Source: Nitrospirota bacterium
GTDB taxonomy: Bacteria; Nitrospirota; Thermodesulfovibrionia; Thermodesulfovibrionales; Dissulfurispiraceae
Reading direction: 5' to 3'
Assembly: GCA_021847795.1 (NCBI GenBank)
Contig: JAJZPZ010000002.1
Location: 1 to 53,909, forward strand
DNA: 53,909 bases
The position numbers and the translations under genes are program-made. Shown piece after piece: positions 15,263 to 22,341 of this stretch. Below the pieces are notes generated by a model, which searched no databases, was not told where the DNA came from, and saw only the letters and a list, made by a program, of their open reading frames with translations. The first letter of the stretch is position 1; each line of letters starts with the position of its first letter.

Positions 15263-15493
15263 TTACTGTATCAAGGAACGACCTCTAAGTTCCTTTACCA
15301 TCCGGTCAAACTCTTCCCTATGCCTGTATCCAAGCTCCACGATGGCATCGTACTGTTCCATCTCTCCCCCTGGGTCGGCTAAAGGCAGGAACCTGTTGAA
15401 TAAAGATATGAAAACATCTCTCTTCCCTGCTTCGAAATACAGGTCCTCAAACGCAGCAATGATCTTAAAGGCAGTATCTTCTATTTCCGCCAT
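15263..15493 (-). CDS. Small acidic helical protein of unknown function
   Basis: The 76-residue product is acidic and probably all-helical (AEIEDTAFKIIAAFEDLYFE, EEFDRMVKELRG). A strong Shine-Dalgarno, AAGGAGGT, lies about eight bases before the ATG, and codon use looks ordinary, so I take it as a real gene. I do not recognise the family. It stands alone between repeats and the zeta module, and nothing in the context suggests a role. Confidence 0.6.
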   Translation of the reverse strand: MAEIEDTAFKIIAAFEDLYFEAGKRDVFISLFNRFLPLADPGGEMEQYDAIVELGYRHREEFDRMVKELRGRSLIQ

Positions 15494-15610
15494 TTGACAG
15501 CACCTCCTTCATGTATAAACGAATTATAACAGAAAATTACTTTACGGGATGGCTGGACCCCTTCCTCCTCAGGGCAAACGCATCAAAATAGCAATTCAAT
15601 AGAAAACAAC

Positions 15611-15811
15611 GAGATTGCTTCAGGATACGACCCTTCGCAATGACGGGGTCCCCGGAAGACGAAGACTTGTGGGGTGGATTGGGGGTCCCCGGAAGACGAA
15701 GACTTGTGGGGTGGATTGGGGGTCCCCGGAAGGCGAAGACTTCTGGGGTAGAATGACAGTCATTGCGAGTCCCGACACGCACCGGGATAAACTCCGCGCG
15801 GCAATCTCAAG
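15611..15811. repeat. 37-bp tandem repeat framed by GAGATTGC/GCAATCTC inverted ends
   Basis: Three copies of a 37-bp unit (GGGGTCCCCGGAAGACGAAG and onward) run from about 15645 to 15757, the third diverged. They are framed by GAGATTGC...CGCAATGAC on the left (15611-15644) and GTCATTGCGAG...GGCAATCTC on the right (15757-15811), which are reverse complements at their ends. The arrangement looks like an inserted element with an internal tandem array. No gene is credible between 15494 and 15959; the ORF at 15537-15782 simply reads through the repeats. Confidence 0.85.
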
Positions 15812-15959
15812 GACTTATAAGTTCACCCGACCTTATCATGCAATTGCCCTGCCTTCCTCCTGCCATTGCGGGCAGAGCAGAGGAGCAGCGATCCCGCCGT
15901 TTTTGACCAGGAATTCTATTGCATGCGGTTGCCCTGGTTCGGTGCCGGGCGGACCGGGG

Positions 15960-18230
15960 TTAAATGGTCAACCTCCGGTAAATCTCGGTAATCCTGTTCG
16001 GAAGTTTGCGGATTTCATCGATCACGATATAGTTTGTCTCGCCGTACATATGCGACAGATATGAACCGGCCTCTTTGTCTATCGTGATGCAGAAGGGGTG
16101 GATTCCCCGCTCCCTTGCCTCGATCAATGCCTTGCGGGTATCCTCGATCCCGTAATCTCCCTTATAGGCCCCCCAGTCCTCCGGCTTTCCATCACTAAGT
16201 GTGATCAGGAGCTTTGTCTTTGCCTCAACTATATTGAGAATGGAAGCCGAGTGGCGTATCGGAGCCCCCATTCTCGTGTAATCTTTCGGGGCTATCCCGG
16301 CAATCCGCCCCTTTACCGAATCCAGGTAGGGTTCATCAAAGCTCTTGATTTTATAATACTCGCATCGTGTCCTCGACATGCCTGAAAAGCCGTAAATGGC
16401 ATACCTGTCCCCAAGCGCCTCGAGGGCCTCACACATAAGAACAAGGGCCTCCTTTTCTGCATCATTGATCCATCCCTTGGTCGAGCCGCTCATATCAATA
16501 AGAAAAAGCACTGCGATATTCCGCTCCTGCCGATCTGTTCTGACAAAAAGGGCCTCTTCGGGAGACAGTCCTGCGCGCATATCGGAAAACGCCTCAACCG
16601 CAGCGTCAATATCAATGCAATCGCCGTCCTTCTGCCTCCTGAGCATCTTGGGCACTGTCCTGATGATTTCGAACCTCTTTCTTAATGCCGCTATATATCC
16701 CCCATGGCGCTTTCTCACCAGTTCGACAAAAGGCTCCTCTCCGGGCTGGATCTCGACTTCGAAAAGGCTGCACCACTGCCTTTTATAATCCCCCCTCTTG
16801 TAATCCCATTCGTCGTACTTTACTCCTGCGCCTTTTGCCTGCGGCTCATCTTCCTCATCAGTGAGGTCCTTAAGGGTTACGTAGGTGCTTCCGCTCTCCA
16901 CATCGCTCCCCTTGACGAGAACACCCCCGGGGACCCCTCCGAGCTCCTTGATCCGGCTGTTTATTTCCTCGTCGAGGGCCACAATCTTCCCCTTAATGGC
17001 AAGGTATTCCTCGTCCTTCCTGACCGGCTTCGCACGGACCGCGGGCCCGTCGGAACGATGCCTGCGGGGCTCAAAATCCGGCATGTTCATCAGTTTTGTT
17101 ATCACACCCTCAAGCTTTTTCATCGCCTCTTCCCTCTTTGCTTCCAGGCGCCGGGAGACCCGCTCAGGTTTAATTGTCCCGAGGAAAAAAACAGGACGCT
17201 GGGGCTTATAGTCCCCTTTCAGTTCTTTCGCTGCATCGTATGCGGCGAACAAGACTCCGACAATTTCATTGGGGTCGGTTGCACCTCGCAAGGACAGGAT
17301 TTTATCGCGCATTTTCGCCAACGCCTCCGGGGCAGTCCCCTTTGAATTTCCGGAAAGATAGTAGTGGTATATTCCCTCCGCAAAGGCGGACTTCTCGGAA
17401 AGATCTTCGAGCCGGGGCCTTTCGCTGAAGATTTCAGCTTTCAGGCCTTCTGCCTTGCTCATGAGCCCGGGGAGTTCCTTCCGGAGAAAGGAATCGAGCA
17501 TAAATGCCTCAAGAAGGGAAAAGAGGTCAACAGCAAACGCCCTTTCAGGAAATTGCCTGAAAAGCGCCTCAATGCCACGGGGGCCGGCCTCGTCGTCTTC
17601 CGGGCCGGACGTTCCAGGACCTTCAGGCGGCGCCTCATGCAAATCGACCATTAAAGTACCGCATGCTATCTGGCCCCATTTATGAGCAGCCATAAGAACA
17701 TAGAGGAGCAGGTTTTCCTGCGGGACGCGTGACCGGCTCAGGACAGGGGGCAGATAAACGGTATCAGTATCAGTGTAGGGTTCGCTGTCAGTTCCAATCG
17801 TAAGGTCCAGCCCTGAGATTCCCATGAGATACGTCTCAAGCAATCCCGTCACCTCCCTGAGCCTCAGGCGCTCAGGCTCCATAAAGGGTTCCAGGCCATC
17901 TTCGGGAACCTTTGCGACAAAATCTATGAAGGGATCGATCCCTTGCGATTCAAGGATATCGGCAGCATCATCGAACCACCTTTCCATTTCTTCAGGTTCA
18001 AGTTTCTGGGCAGCCGTACTTATTCGTTTAAGCGTATTGGACACAAGCGACGAGCTTGCATGGGAAAGGGCGAAACAGAGCGCAAGGACTTTCTGCCTGA
18101 GGTGACGGTCAAAGGAATCGATGGCATCAATGACCGCAATAATTTCCTCGTTCTCGAAAAAATCGAGACGCATGTTCTTGATAATCTCTTCCATCAGGTG
18201 TTCGCTGTTCGGCTGAGAGGTATCAGGCAT
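15960..18230 (-). CDS. norD: NorD/CbbO-type von Willebrand factor A protein
   Basis: The 756-residue protein ends in a VWA domain with the MIDAS motif FLIDMSGSTKG near residue 575 and the later ITLSDGKPEDWG. The long N-terminal part is helical and charged. Such proteins pair with a MoxR-type AAA ATPase (encoded just upstream here) to insert metals into, or remodel, a client enzyme; classical clients are nitric oxide reductase (NorQD) and Rubisco (CbbQO). Its start overlaps the ATPase stop by one base. No nor, nir or cbb gene is nearby, so the client is unknown and the symbol only indicates family. A repeat-rich gap lies downstream. Confidence 0.85.
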   Translation of the reverse strand: MPDTSQPNSEHLMEEIIKNMRLDFFENEEIIAVIDAIDSFDRHLRQKVLALCFALSHASSSLVSNTLKRISTAAQKLEPEEMERWFDDAADILESQGIDPFIDFVAKVPEDGLEPFMEPERLRLREVTGLLETYLMGISGLDLTIGTDSEPYTDTDTVYLPPVLSRSRVPQENLLLYVLMAAHKWGQIACGTLMVDLHEAPPEGPGTSGPEDDEAGPRGIEALFRQFPERAFAVDLFSLLEAFMLDSFLRKELPGLMSKAEGLKAEIFSERPRLEDLSEKSAFAEGIYHYYLSGNSKGTAPEALAKMRDKILSLRGATDPNEIVGVLFAAYDAAKELKGDYKPQRPVFFLGTIKPERVSRRLEAKREEAMKKLEGVITKLMNMPDFEPRRHRSDGPAVRAKPVRKDEEYLAIKGKIVALDEEINSRIKELGGVPGGVLVKGSDVESGSTYVTLKDLTDEEDEPQAKGAGVKYDEWDYKRGDYKRQWCSLFEVEIQPGEEPFVELVRKRHGGYIAALRKRFEIIRTVPKMLRRQKDGDCIDIDAAVEAFSDMRAGLSPEEALFVRTDRQERNIAVLFLIDMSGSTKGWINDAEKEALVLMCEALEALGDRYAIYGFSGMSRTRCEYYKIKSFDEPYLDSVKGRIAGIAPKDYTRMGAPIRHSASILNIVEAKTKLLITLSDGKPEDWGAYKGDYGIEDTRKALIEARERGIHPFCITIDKEAGSYLSHMYGETNYIVIDEIRKLPNRITEIYRRLTI

Positions 18231-19042
18231 TAGAATATGGATTGTATGATTTCAGAAAGTGCCCTGATCATTTCATGGTCATCCGTAAGCGTCCCTGAGA
18301 TCGCAACCTCGCAGGCGATTTTCGGATCTACCCCTGAATGTATCAGTTTCGCGGCATGAATAAGAAGCCTCGTGCTTGCGCCTTCGGAAAGGCCTGCGCT
18401 GACAAGGTTCCTGGTCTTGTCCCCGAAACTGACAAGCCGTCCCGCAGTAGGAGCGTCGATTTCAGATTCATGCTTTATGATCTCTGTTTCGAGCTCCCTT
18501 CCGGGGTACGTGAATTCAAGAGCGAGAAAACGTTGCCGTGTGCTTTGCTTCAGGTCTTTAAGGACACTCTGGTATCCTGGATTATACGATATCACAAGGA
18601 GGAATTCAGGCGCGGCATGCAGCATTTCGCCCCTTTTTTCAATAGGGAGGATTCTCCTGTGGTCCGCAAGGGGATGGATAACAACAGTAGTGTCTTTTCG
18701 CGCCTCAACAATCTCATCCAGATAGCAGAACCCCCCCACTTTGACAGCCCTTGTGATCGGGCCGTCAACCCAGACGGTTTCTCCTCCTTGTACAAGATAC
18801 CTGCCTACGAGGTCCGAGACCGTGAGGTCATCATGACAGGAGACTGTTATCAAGGGTCTCTTGAACCTCCATGACATATACTCCATGAATCGTGTCTTTC
18901 CACACCCGGTAGGTCCCTTCAGGAGTACGGGGATGCGGTTTCTGTAAGCCGCCTCGAAAAGCGCTTTTTCCTTGTCCACTTCCAGATAATACGGTTCTTC
19001 CTCAACCAGGTATTCTTCTATTTTTATCGTTTTCTTTTCCAT
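18230..19042 (-). CDS. norQ: NorQ/CbbQ-type MoxR AAA+ ATPase
   Basis: This 270-residue AAA+ ATPase has Walker A KGPTGCGKTRF near residue 40, Walker B FCYLDEI near 108, the sensor region LLVISYNPGYQ and the arginine-rich STRQRFLALEF. This is the order seen in the NirQ/NorQ/CbbQ/GpvN group. It is the motor partner of the VWA protein encoded one base downstream (TAATG overlap). The pair probably activates a metalloenzyme encoded elsewhere. Upstream lies a 37-bp inverted repeat and then the divergent sulfur operon. Confidence 0.88.
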   Translation of the reverse strand: MEKKTIKIEEYLVEEEPYYLEVDKEKALFEAAYRNRIPVLLKGPTGCGKTRFMEYMSWRFKRPLITVSCHDDLTVSDLVGRYLVQGGETVWVDGPITRAVKVGGFCYLDEIVEARKDTTVVIHPLADHRRILPIEKRGEMLHAAPEFLLVISYNPGYQSVLKDLKQSTRQRFLALEFTYPGRELETEIIKHESEIDAPTAGRLVSFGDKTRNLVSAGLSEGASTRLLIHAAKLIHSGVDPKIACEVAISGTLTDDHEMIRALSEIIQSIF

Positions 19043-19163
19043 TATTAAATTGTACTGAAATTATTTCCAACAGTAAACCACAGCGGACCCGATGAAACAA
19101 TTCAAAAGATACGCTATTGTTTGCAACAGGATCATGCCATCCCAAGCACATTGCATCCGACCT

Positions 19164-19350
19164 TCAGGGGCAGCGGGGCAGTCTGGCTGGAAGGCTTTCT
19201 CCGCGATACCTTTAAAAGTATTCGCCAACCCCGCTGATAGCTTCACTGAAAACCACTTCTCTTATCTCAGGGGAACATAACTGGCCGGATCATAATGTGT
19301 CTTTTATCGCGTTAGAAAGCCTTCCAGCCAGACTGCCCCGCTGCCCCTGA
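19164..19350. repeat. Perfect 37-bp inverted repeat between norQ and the sulfur operon
   Basis: Bases 19164-19200 (TCAGGGGCAGCGGGGCAGTC and onward) are the exact reverse complement of 19314-19350, with 113 bases between. The right part (19281-19350), including CATAATGTGTCTTTTATCGC, has a second diverged copy at 42287-42355 downstream of folD, so this is a dispersed element. No reading frame inside resembles a transposase, so it is either non-autonomous (MITE-like) or a structured RNA. Confidence 0.92.
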
Positions 19351-19365
19351 CCATGCCCCCCGGAC

Positions 19366-19410
19366 TTGACAAAATATATGCAAACATTATTATATATGCA
19401 TGCATCTACT
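19366..19410 (+). promoter_or_regulatory. Promoter with ArsR operator-like palindrome ahead of the sulfur operon
   Basis: TTGACA (19366-19371) and TATTAT (19388-19393) are separated by 16 bases, a near-consensus sigma-70 promoter 32 bases before the arsR start codon. AT-rich dyads around the -10 (ATATATGCA repeated, ATGCA...TGCAT) are typical of ArsR/SmtB operators. Autorepression by the first gene product is therefore likely. Confidence 0.7.
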
Positions 19411-19424
19411 CAGGAGGGATCAAC

Positions 19425-19766
19425 ATGCGTTCATTAGGCAATAAAGTCGAACTGCTGAAGATAATCGCCCATCCCGTTCGCATAAGCATCCTCGAAGAGC
19501 TGACTAAAGGCGTAAAGTGCGTCAGTGATTTCGAGGAATTTCTCGCCATAAGCCAGCCCAATGTGTCCCAGCACCTATCTCTCCTCAGAAGGCATGGCGT
19601 TATTGATTATTACGTTGACGGGAGGCTCAGGTGCTACTTCCTCAAAGATGCGCTGATACCCGATATTATTGAACTCCTGAAAAAAGACTATGCAGAGGAG
19701 TTGCCCGCCCCTGCCTGCTGCCCCATCATGAAGAAAGGAACCTATCTAGGAGAAAGGAGAAGATAA
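19425..19766 (+). CDS. ArsR-family repressor of the sulfur operon
   Basis: This 113-residue winged-helix repressor starts at ATG 19425, six bases after AGGAGG; the ORF-track start lies in the promoter. The recognition helix region is AISQPNVSQHLSLLRRHGVI. The typical ArsR metal motif ELCVCDL is not present. The Cys residues are Cys32 (GVKCVSD), one in GRLRCYFL and a C-terminal CC pair. In the SqrR/BigR branch two spaced Cys residues sense persulfides. Because this gene leads an operon with DsrE-type sulfur carriers and SQR, a sulfane-sulfur or polysulfide sensor is the best inference. It overlaps the next gene (TAATG). Confidence 0.85.
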   Translation: MRSLGNKVELLKIIAHPVRISILEELTKGVKCVSDFEEFLAISQPNVSQHLSLLRRHGVIDYYVDGRLRCYFLKDALIPDIIELLKKDYAEELPAPACCPIMKKGTYLGERRR

Positions 19767-20086
19767 TGAAACTCGGCATTGTCATTTATTCAAATGACCC
19801 TGAAACCGTATGGAATGCCTTCAGGTACGGCGCTTTTGCCATTAAAGAAGGCGATCAGGTGAAGGTTTTTTTAACCGGCAAAGGAGTGGAGGCGGAAGCC
19901 CTCGACACCGACAAATTTGCGGTCACCCAGCAGATGAAGGGATTCGTCGAACTCGGTGGGAAAATATACGCCTGTGGGACTTGCCTGAAAATAAGAAGCG
20001 CCGGGCCGACAGAGGTCTGTCCGCTTGCGGGGATGAAGGATTTGCGGGCGATTATTACGGAGAGCGACAGGGTTATAACATTTTAA
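19766..20086 (+). CDS. DsrE-family protein with CGTC motif
   Basis: This 106-residue DsrE/YchN-like protein has an alpha/beta sandwich pattern, beginning MKLGIVIYSNDPETVWNAFR. The redox motif KIYACGTCLKIR near residues 70-81 aligns with the selenocysteine site of the next gene. A further Cys lies in TEVCPLAGM. DsrE-type proteins carry sulfane sulfur as cysteine persulfide between enzymes. It follows arsR with a one-base overlap, so it is co-translated with its putative regulator. Confidence 0.85.
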   Translation: MKLGIVIYSNDPETVWNAFRYGAFAIKEGDQVKVFLTGKGVEAEALDTDKFAVTQQMKGFVELGGKIYACGTCLKIRSAGPTEVCPLAGMKDLRAIITESDRVITF

Positions 20087-20105
20087 ATTTGAAGAGGAGG
20101 GGAAA

Positions 20106-20450
20106 ATGCAAAAAGAGATCGTGTTTTTTCTTTCGACAACTCCTTACAGTTTTGAAAACACACACACTATTTTAAGGCTGGCGGATTCTGCCTTGAAAAA
20201 GGGACAAAAAGTCAGGCTTATCGCTTCCGGAGATGGTGTTTTCTCCATTGTTAAGGGGCAGGTCCCTCAATCGCTTTCAGCCCTGGAAGACCTTGTAGGC
20301 AGGGGGCTTAAGGTGGACATATGAACAGGCTGCATGCAGACCCGCGGTCTTGCGGCTGACGATTCCGTTGACGGTGGCGACATGAGTTCGCTTAAAGGAC
20401 TTTTCAATGTGATCAAAACCCAACCTGTTTTTTTGAATTTCGGCGTATAA
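20106..20450 (+). CDS. DsrE/TusD-like selenoprotein (in-frame TGA read as Sec73)
   Basis: The ORF track stops at the TGA 20322-20324, but the same frame continues for 41 sense codons to a TAA at 20448. The continuation (GCMQTRGLAADDSVDGGDMS, then SLKGLFNVI and NFGV) is the expected C-terminal half of a DsrE-fold protein. The TGA falls exactly on the first Cys of the paralogue: KIYACGTCLKIR in the previous gene against KVDI-U-TGCMQTR here, giving UTGC. A hairpin (20336-20353) follows at SECIS distance, and a Sec-type selD lies in the window. I therefore read 114 residues with Sec73 and Cys76 as a selenol-thiol redox pair for sulfur transfer. A simple nonsense mutation is the alternative, but it would have to hit this one codon. 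GAGGAGGGG precedes the ATG. Confidence 0.82.
20322..20353 (+). promoter_or_regulatory. Sec codon and candidate bacterial SECIS hairpin
   Basis: After the TGA (20322-20324), bases 20336-20353 can form the hairpin GC-AGACC-CGC-GGTCT-(T)-GC: seven pairs with one bulged T and a three-base apical loop CGC. The loop lies about 19-21 bases after the TGA and has a G, in line with bacterial SECIS elements, which lie within the coding region directly 3' of the UGA. This was folded by eye only. Confidence 0.6.
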
Positions 20451-20460
20451 GGAGGAGCAG

Positions 20461-20814
20461 ATGGAAAGCATAAGCATCATCTTAAGGCGGCCGCCGTATG
20501 GGACCATTGATGCGCCTGAAGCCATACGCCACGCGCTTGGTGGAGCAATCGAAGACATGGCAGTCAAGCTGATCCTCCTGGGTGGCGGGACAAACACGGC
20601 CAGAAAGGAACAGGACACATCAGCCACCGCATATCTTAATATGGAGGCAGGTATTAAGGATTGCATCGACATGGGAGTCGAGGTCTACCTCGATAAGTCC
20701 GCGCTGCAGGAAGAACGCCTCGAAGAGAGCGACTTTATCGAGGGGATAACCATAGCGACAGGCCCGGAGATCGCTGCAATCATAGCCGGTACAAATACAA
20801 CCATGATTTTCTAA
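20461..20814 (+). CDS. DsrF/TusC-like protein
   Basis: This 117-residue DsrE/F-like protein begins with SISIILRRPPYGTIDAPEAI, and the PPYG...EA(I/L)RHALG block is typical of TusC/DsrF-type subunits. The following LILLGGGTNTA is the equivalent of the family's gDGV turn. In Tus/Dsr complexes the DsrF subunit is structural, and the only Cys here (KDCIDMG) is not a known active site. GGAGGAG lies before the ATG. With the neighbouring DsrE- and DsrH-like genes it could build a heterohexameric sulfur carrier. Confidence 0.75.
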   Translation: MESISIILRRPPYGTIDAPEAIRHALGGAIEDMAVKLILLGGGTNTARKEQDTSATAYLNMEAGIKDCIDMGVEVYLDKSALQEERLEESDFIEGITIATGPEIAAIIAGTNTTMIF

Positions 20815-20826
20815 AAAGGGGGACCC

Positions 20827-21108
20827 ATGCTGGTGATCATCAAAAGTGCGCCTGATGTGCCTGAAGGCAAACAGGGGGTTAAACTTGCCAGGGATATGGC
20901 TGCTGATATTTGTCTTATACAAAATGCCGTCTATTTTGCACATAGGGAAAGGCTGGAGGGGTTTCCCGGCGCTGTGTATATTCTGGATGAGGATTGCAGC
21001 CTCAGAGGGCTAAATAGCAAACAGCTCAATAAAAATATAAGAAAGCTGGACTATGGCGGCCTTATTGACATAATGGTTAGGGAAGATAAGGTTATCGGAG
21101 CATTTTAA
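20827..21108 (+). CDS. DsrH/TusB-like protein
   Basis: This 93-residue protein matches the DsrH/TusB layout: a first strand MLVIIKSAPD and then ADICLIQNAVYFAH, the family's 'lLlqdgVya' turn. A Cys in the first half (DICLIQ) is near the region that carries the active Cys in DsrH, but a second at DEDCSLRG is also possible. It completes a DsrE-DsrF-DsrH-like set in the usual order. Such sets relay sulfur to tRNA thiolation (Tus) or to dissimilatory sulfur metabolism (Dsr); the SQR neighbour favours the second. Confidence 0.7.
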   Translation: MLVIIKSAPDVPEGKQGVKLARDMAADICLIQNAVYFAHRERLEGFPGAVYILDEDCSLRGLNSKQLNKNIRKLDYGGLIDIMVREDKVIGAF

Positions 21109-21127
21109 ACAGATAAAGGGGGGCTCT

Positions 21128-22315
21128 ATGACGAGGATTGTTGTACTTGGGGGATCGTTCGGTGGACTGACGGCAGCGCTTGAACTGCGAAGATTACTCG
21201 GCAAAGAAGCGGACGTTACCGTTATCAGCGATGATGACAAGTTTACTTTTATGCCTTCGCTTCCCTGGCTGATCATGGGGTGGAGGGCGCCGGAGGACAT
21301 AACGCTCGGAGTTGATGGAATCCTCAGGCCCAAGGGGATCAGCTTTATCCATGAGATCGTAAACAGTGTTGATCCTGAGAAATCAAAGGTTGCTACAGCA
21401 AACAAGGAAATATCCTATGACTATCTTGTAATTTCAACCGGGCCGCATCTTGCATTTGACGAGATCCCGGGCATGGGGCCCGAAAAGGGACACACGGACT
21501 GTACCTTTACTCTCGGGCATGCAATCAAGACAGGGCAGACGTGGAAGAAGCTAATCGAAAATCCCGGCCCGGTAGTTATAGGTTCGGCGCAGATGGTAAG
21601 CTGCTTCGGCCCCTCCTATGAGCTTGCATTTGAAATGCATACGGAACTCAAGAGGAGAAAAATGCGGCACAAGGCGCCCATTATTTACCTCACCTCGGAA
21701 CCCTATCTCGGGCATATGGGGGTTGCCGGCCTGGGAAATTCCAGGAGATTTTTCGAGGACGAATTCGCAGCGAGTGAAATCAAAGCTGTTGTAAACCAGG
21801 CCATCGAGGAAATAACGCCGGGGGAAATCAGGCTCAAAGACGGCTCCAGGCTCCCCTTTAAGCTGGCGATGATAGCGCCTCCGTTCAAAGGGGTGCCTGC
21901 GGTTGCTCCGCTCGGGAACCCGCGGGGGTTTATTGCTGTCGATAAAAACTACCGCCACACAAAATACCGGAACATTTTTGCGATCGGGGTTGCAATGGCC
22001 ATAGCGCCGCCGGAGCCCACGCCTGTACCCGTAGGGGTTCCGAAGACAGGATTCATGACAGTTAAAATGGCAAAAACCGCTGCAGCAACAATTTATTCGG
22101 ACATCAAGGGAAGCATCCCGCCTCCTGAGAGCGCACTGGAGGTTGTCTGTCTTATGGACATGGGGCACACGGCAGCGCTCATGAAGGCCTCTCCGGTGCT
22201 TCCTCCAAGGCAGGATTCCTATACGAAAAAAGGCATGTGGGCCAAGTGGCTTAAAGTATCTTTTGAAAAGTATTTCTTATTCAAGATGAAACACGGATTG
22301 AGCAATTTACCATAA
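21128..22315 (+). CDS. sqr: Sulfide:quinone oxidoreductase-like flavoprotein
   Basis: This 395-residue two-dinucleotide-binding flavoprotein starts with VVLGGSFGGLTAALEL (FAD-binding). Three Cys residues stand where SQR has its catalytic set: TDCTFTLGHA, VSCFGPSYE and, near the C-terminus, VCLMDMG. The second FAD contact is NIFAIGVAMAI. SQR oxidises sulfide to sulfane sulfur and passes electrons to the quinone pool at the membrane. The C-terminal stretch AKWLKVSFEKYFLFKMKHG is amphipathic and could bind the membrane. Co-transcription with DsrE/F/H-like carriers suggests that they accept its polysulfide product. Confidence 0.82.
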   Translation: MTRIVVLGGSFGGLTAALELRRLLGKEADVTVISDDDKFTFMPSLPWLIMGWRAPEDITLGVDGILRPKGISFIHEIVNSVDPEKSKVATANKEISYDYLVISTGPHLAFDEIPGMGPEKGHTDCTFTLGHAIKTGQTWKKLIENPGPVVIGSAQMVSCFGPSYELAFEMHTELKRRKMRHKAPIIYLTSEPYLGHMGVAGLGNSRRFFEDEFAASEIKAVVNQAIEEITPGEIRLKDGSRLPFKLAMIAPPFKGVPAVAPLGNPRGFIAVDKNYRHTKYRNIFAIGVAMAIAPPEPTPVPVGVPKTGFMTVKMAKTAAATIYSDIKGSIPPPESALEVVCLMDMGHTAALMKASPVLPPRQDSYTKKGMWAKWLKVSFEKYFLFKMKHGLSNLP

Positions 22316-22341
22316 CAACAAACAGGAGCAGGAGGTTTTGC

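Noticed and set aside
14875-15288. 137-codon plus-strand ORF beside the zeta module
   Set aside because: Only the first 20 residues look protein-like and it ends antisense to a better-supported small gene.
15645-15757. Possible CRISPR array (regular 37-bp repeats)
   Set aside because: The copies are directly adjacent with no spacers and there are no cas genes in the window.
15537-15782. 81-codon minus-strand ORF
   Set aside because: It is a translation of the tandem repeat and contains iterated nonsense peptide.
19164-19350. Insertion sequence with terminal inverted repeats
   Set aside because: The 113 bases between the arms cannot encode a transposase and no target duplication is evident.
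20325-20450. Reading the DsrE gene as a pseudogene split by a nonsense mutation
   Set aside because: The TGA is at the one codon where Sec replaces Cys in a redox motif, a hairpin follows, and the remaining 41 codons show no decay.
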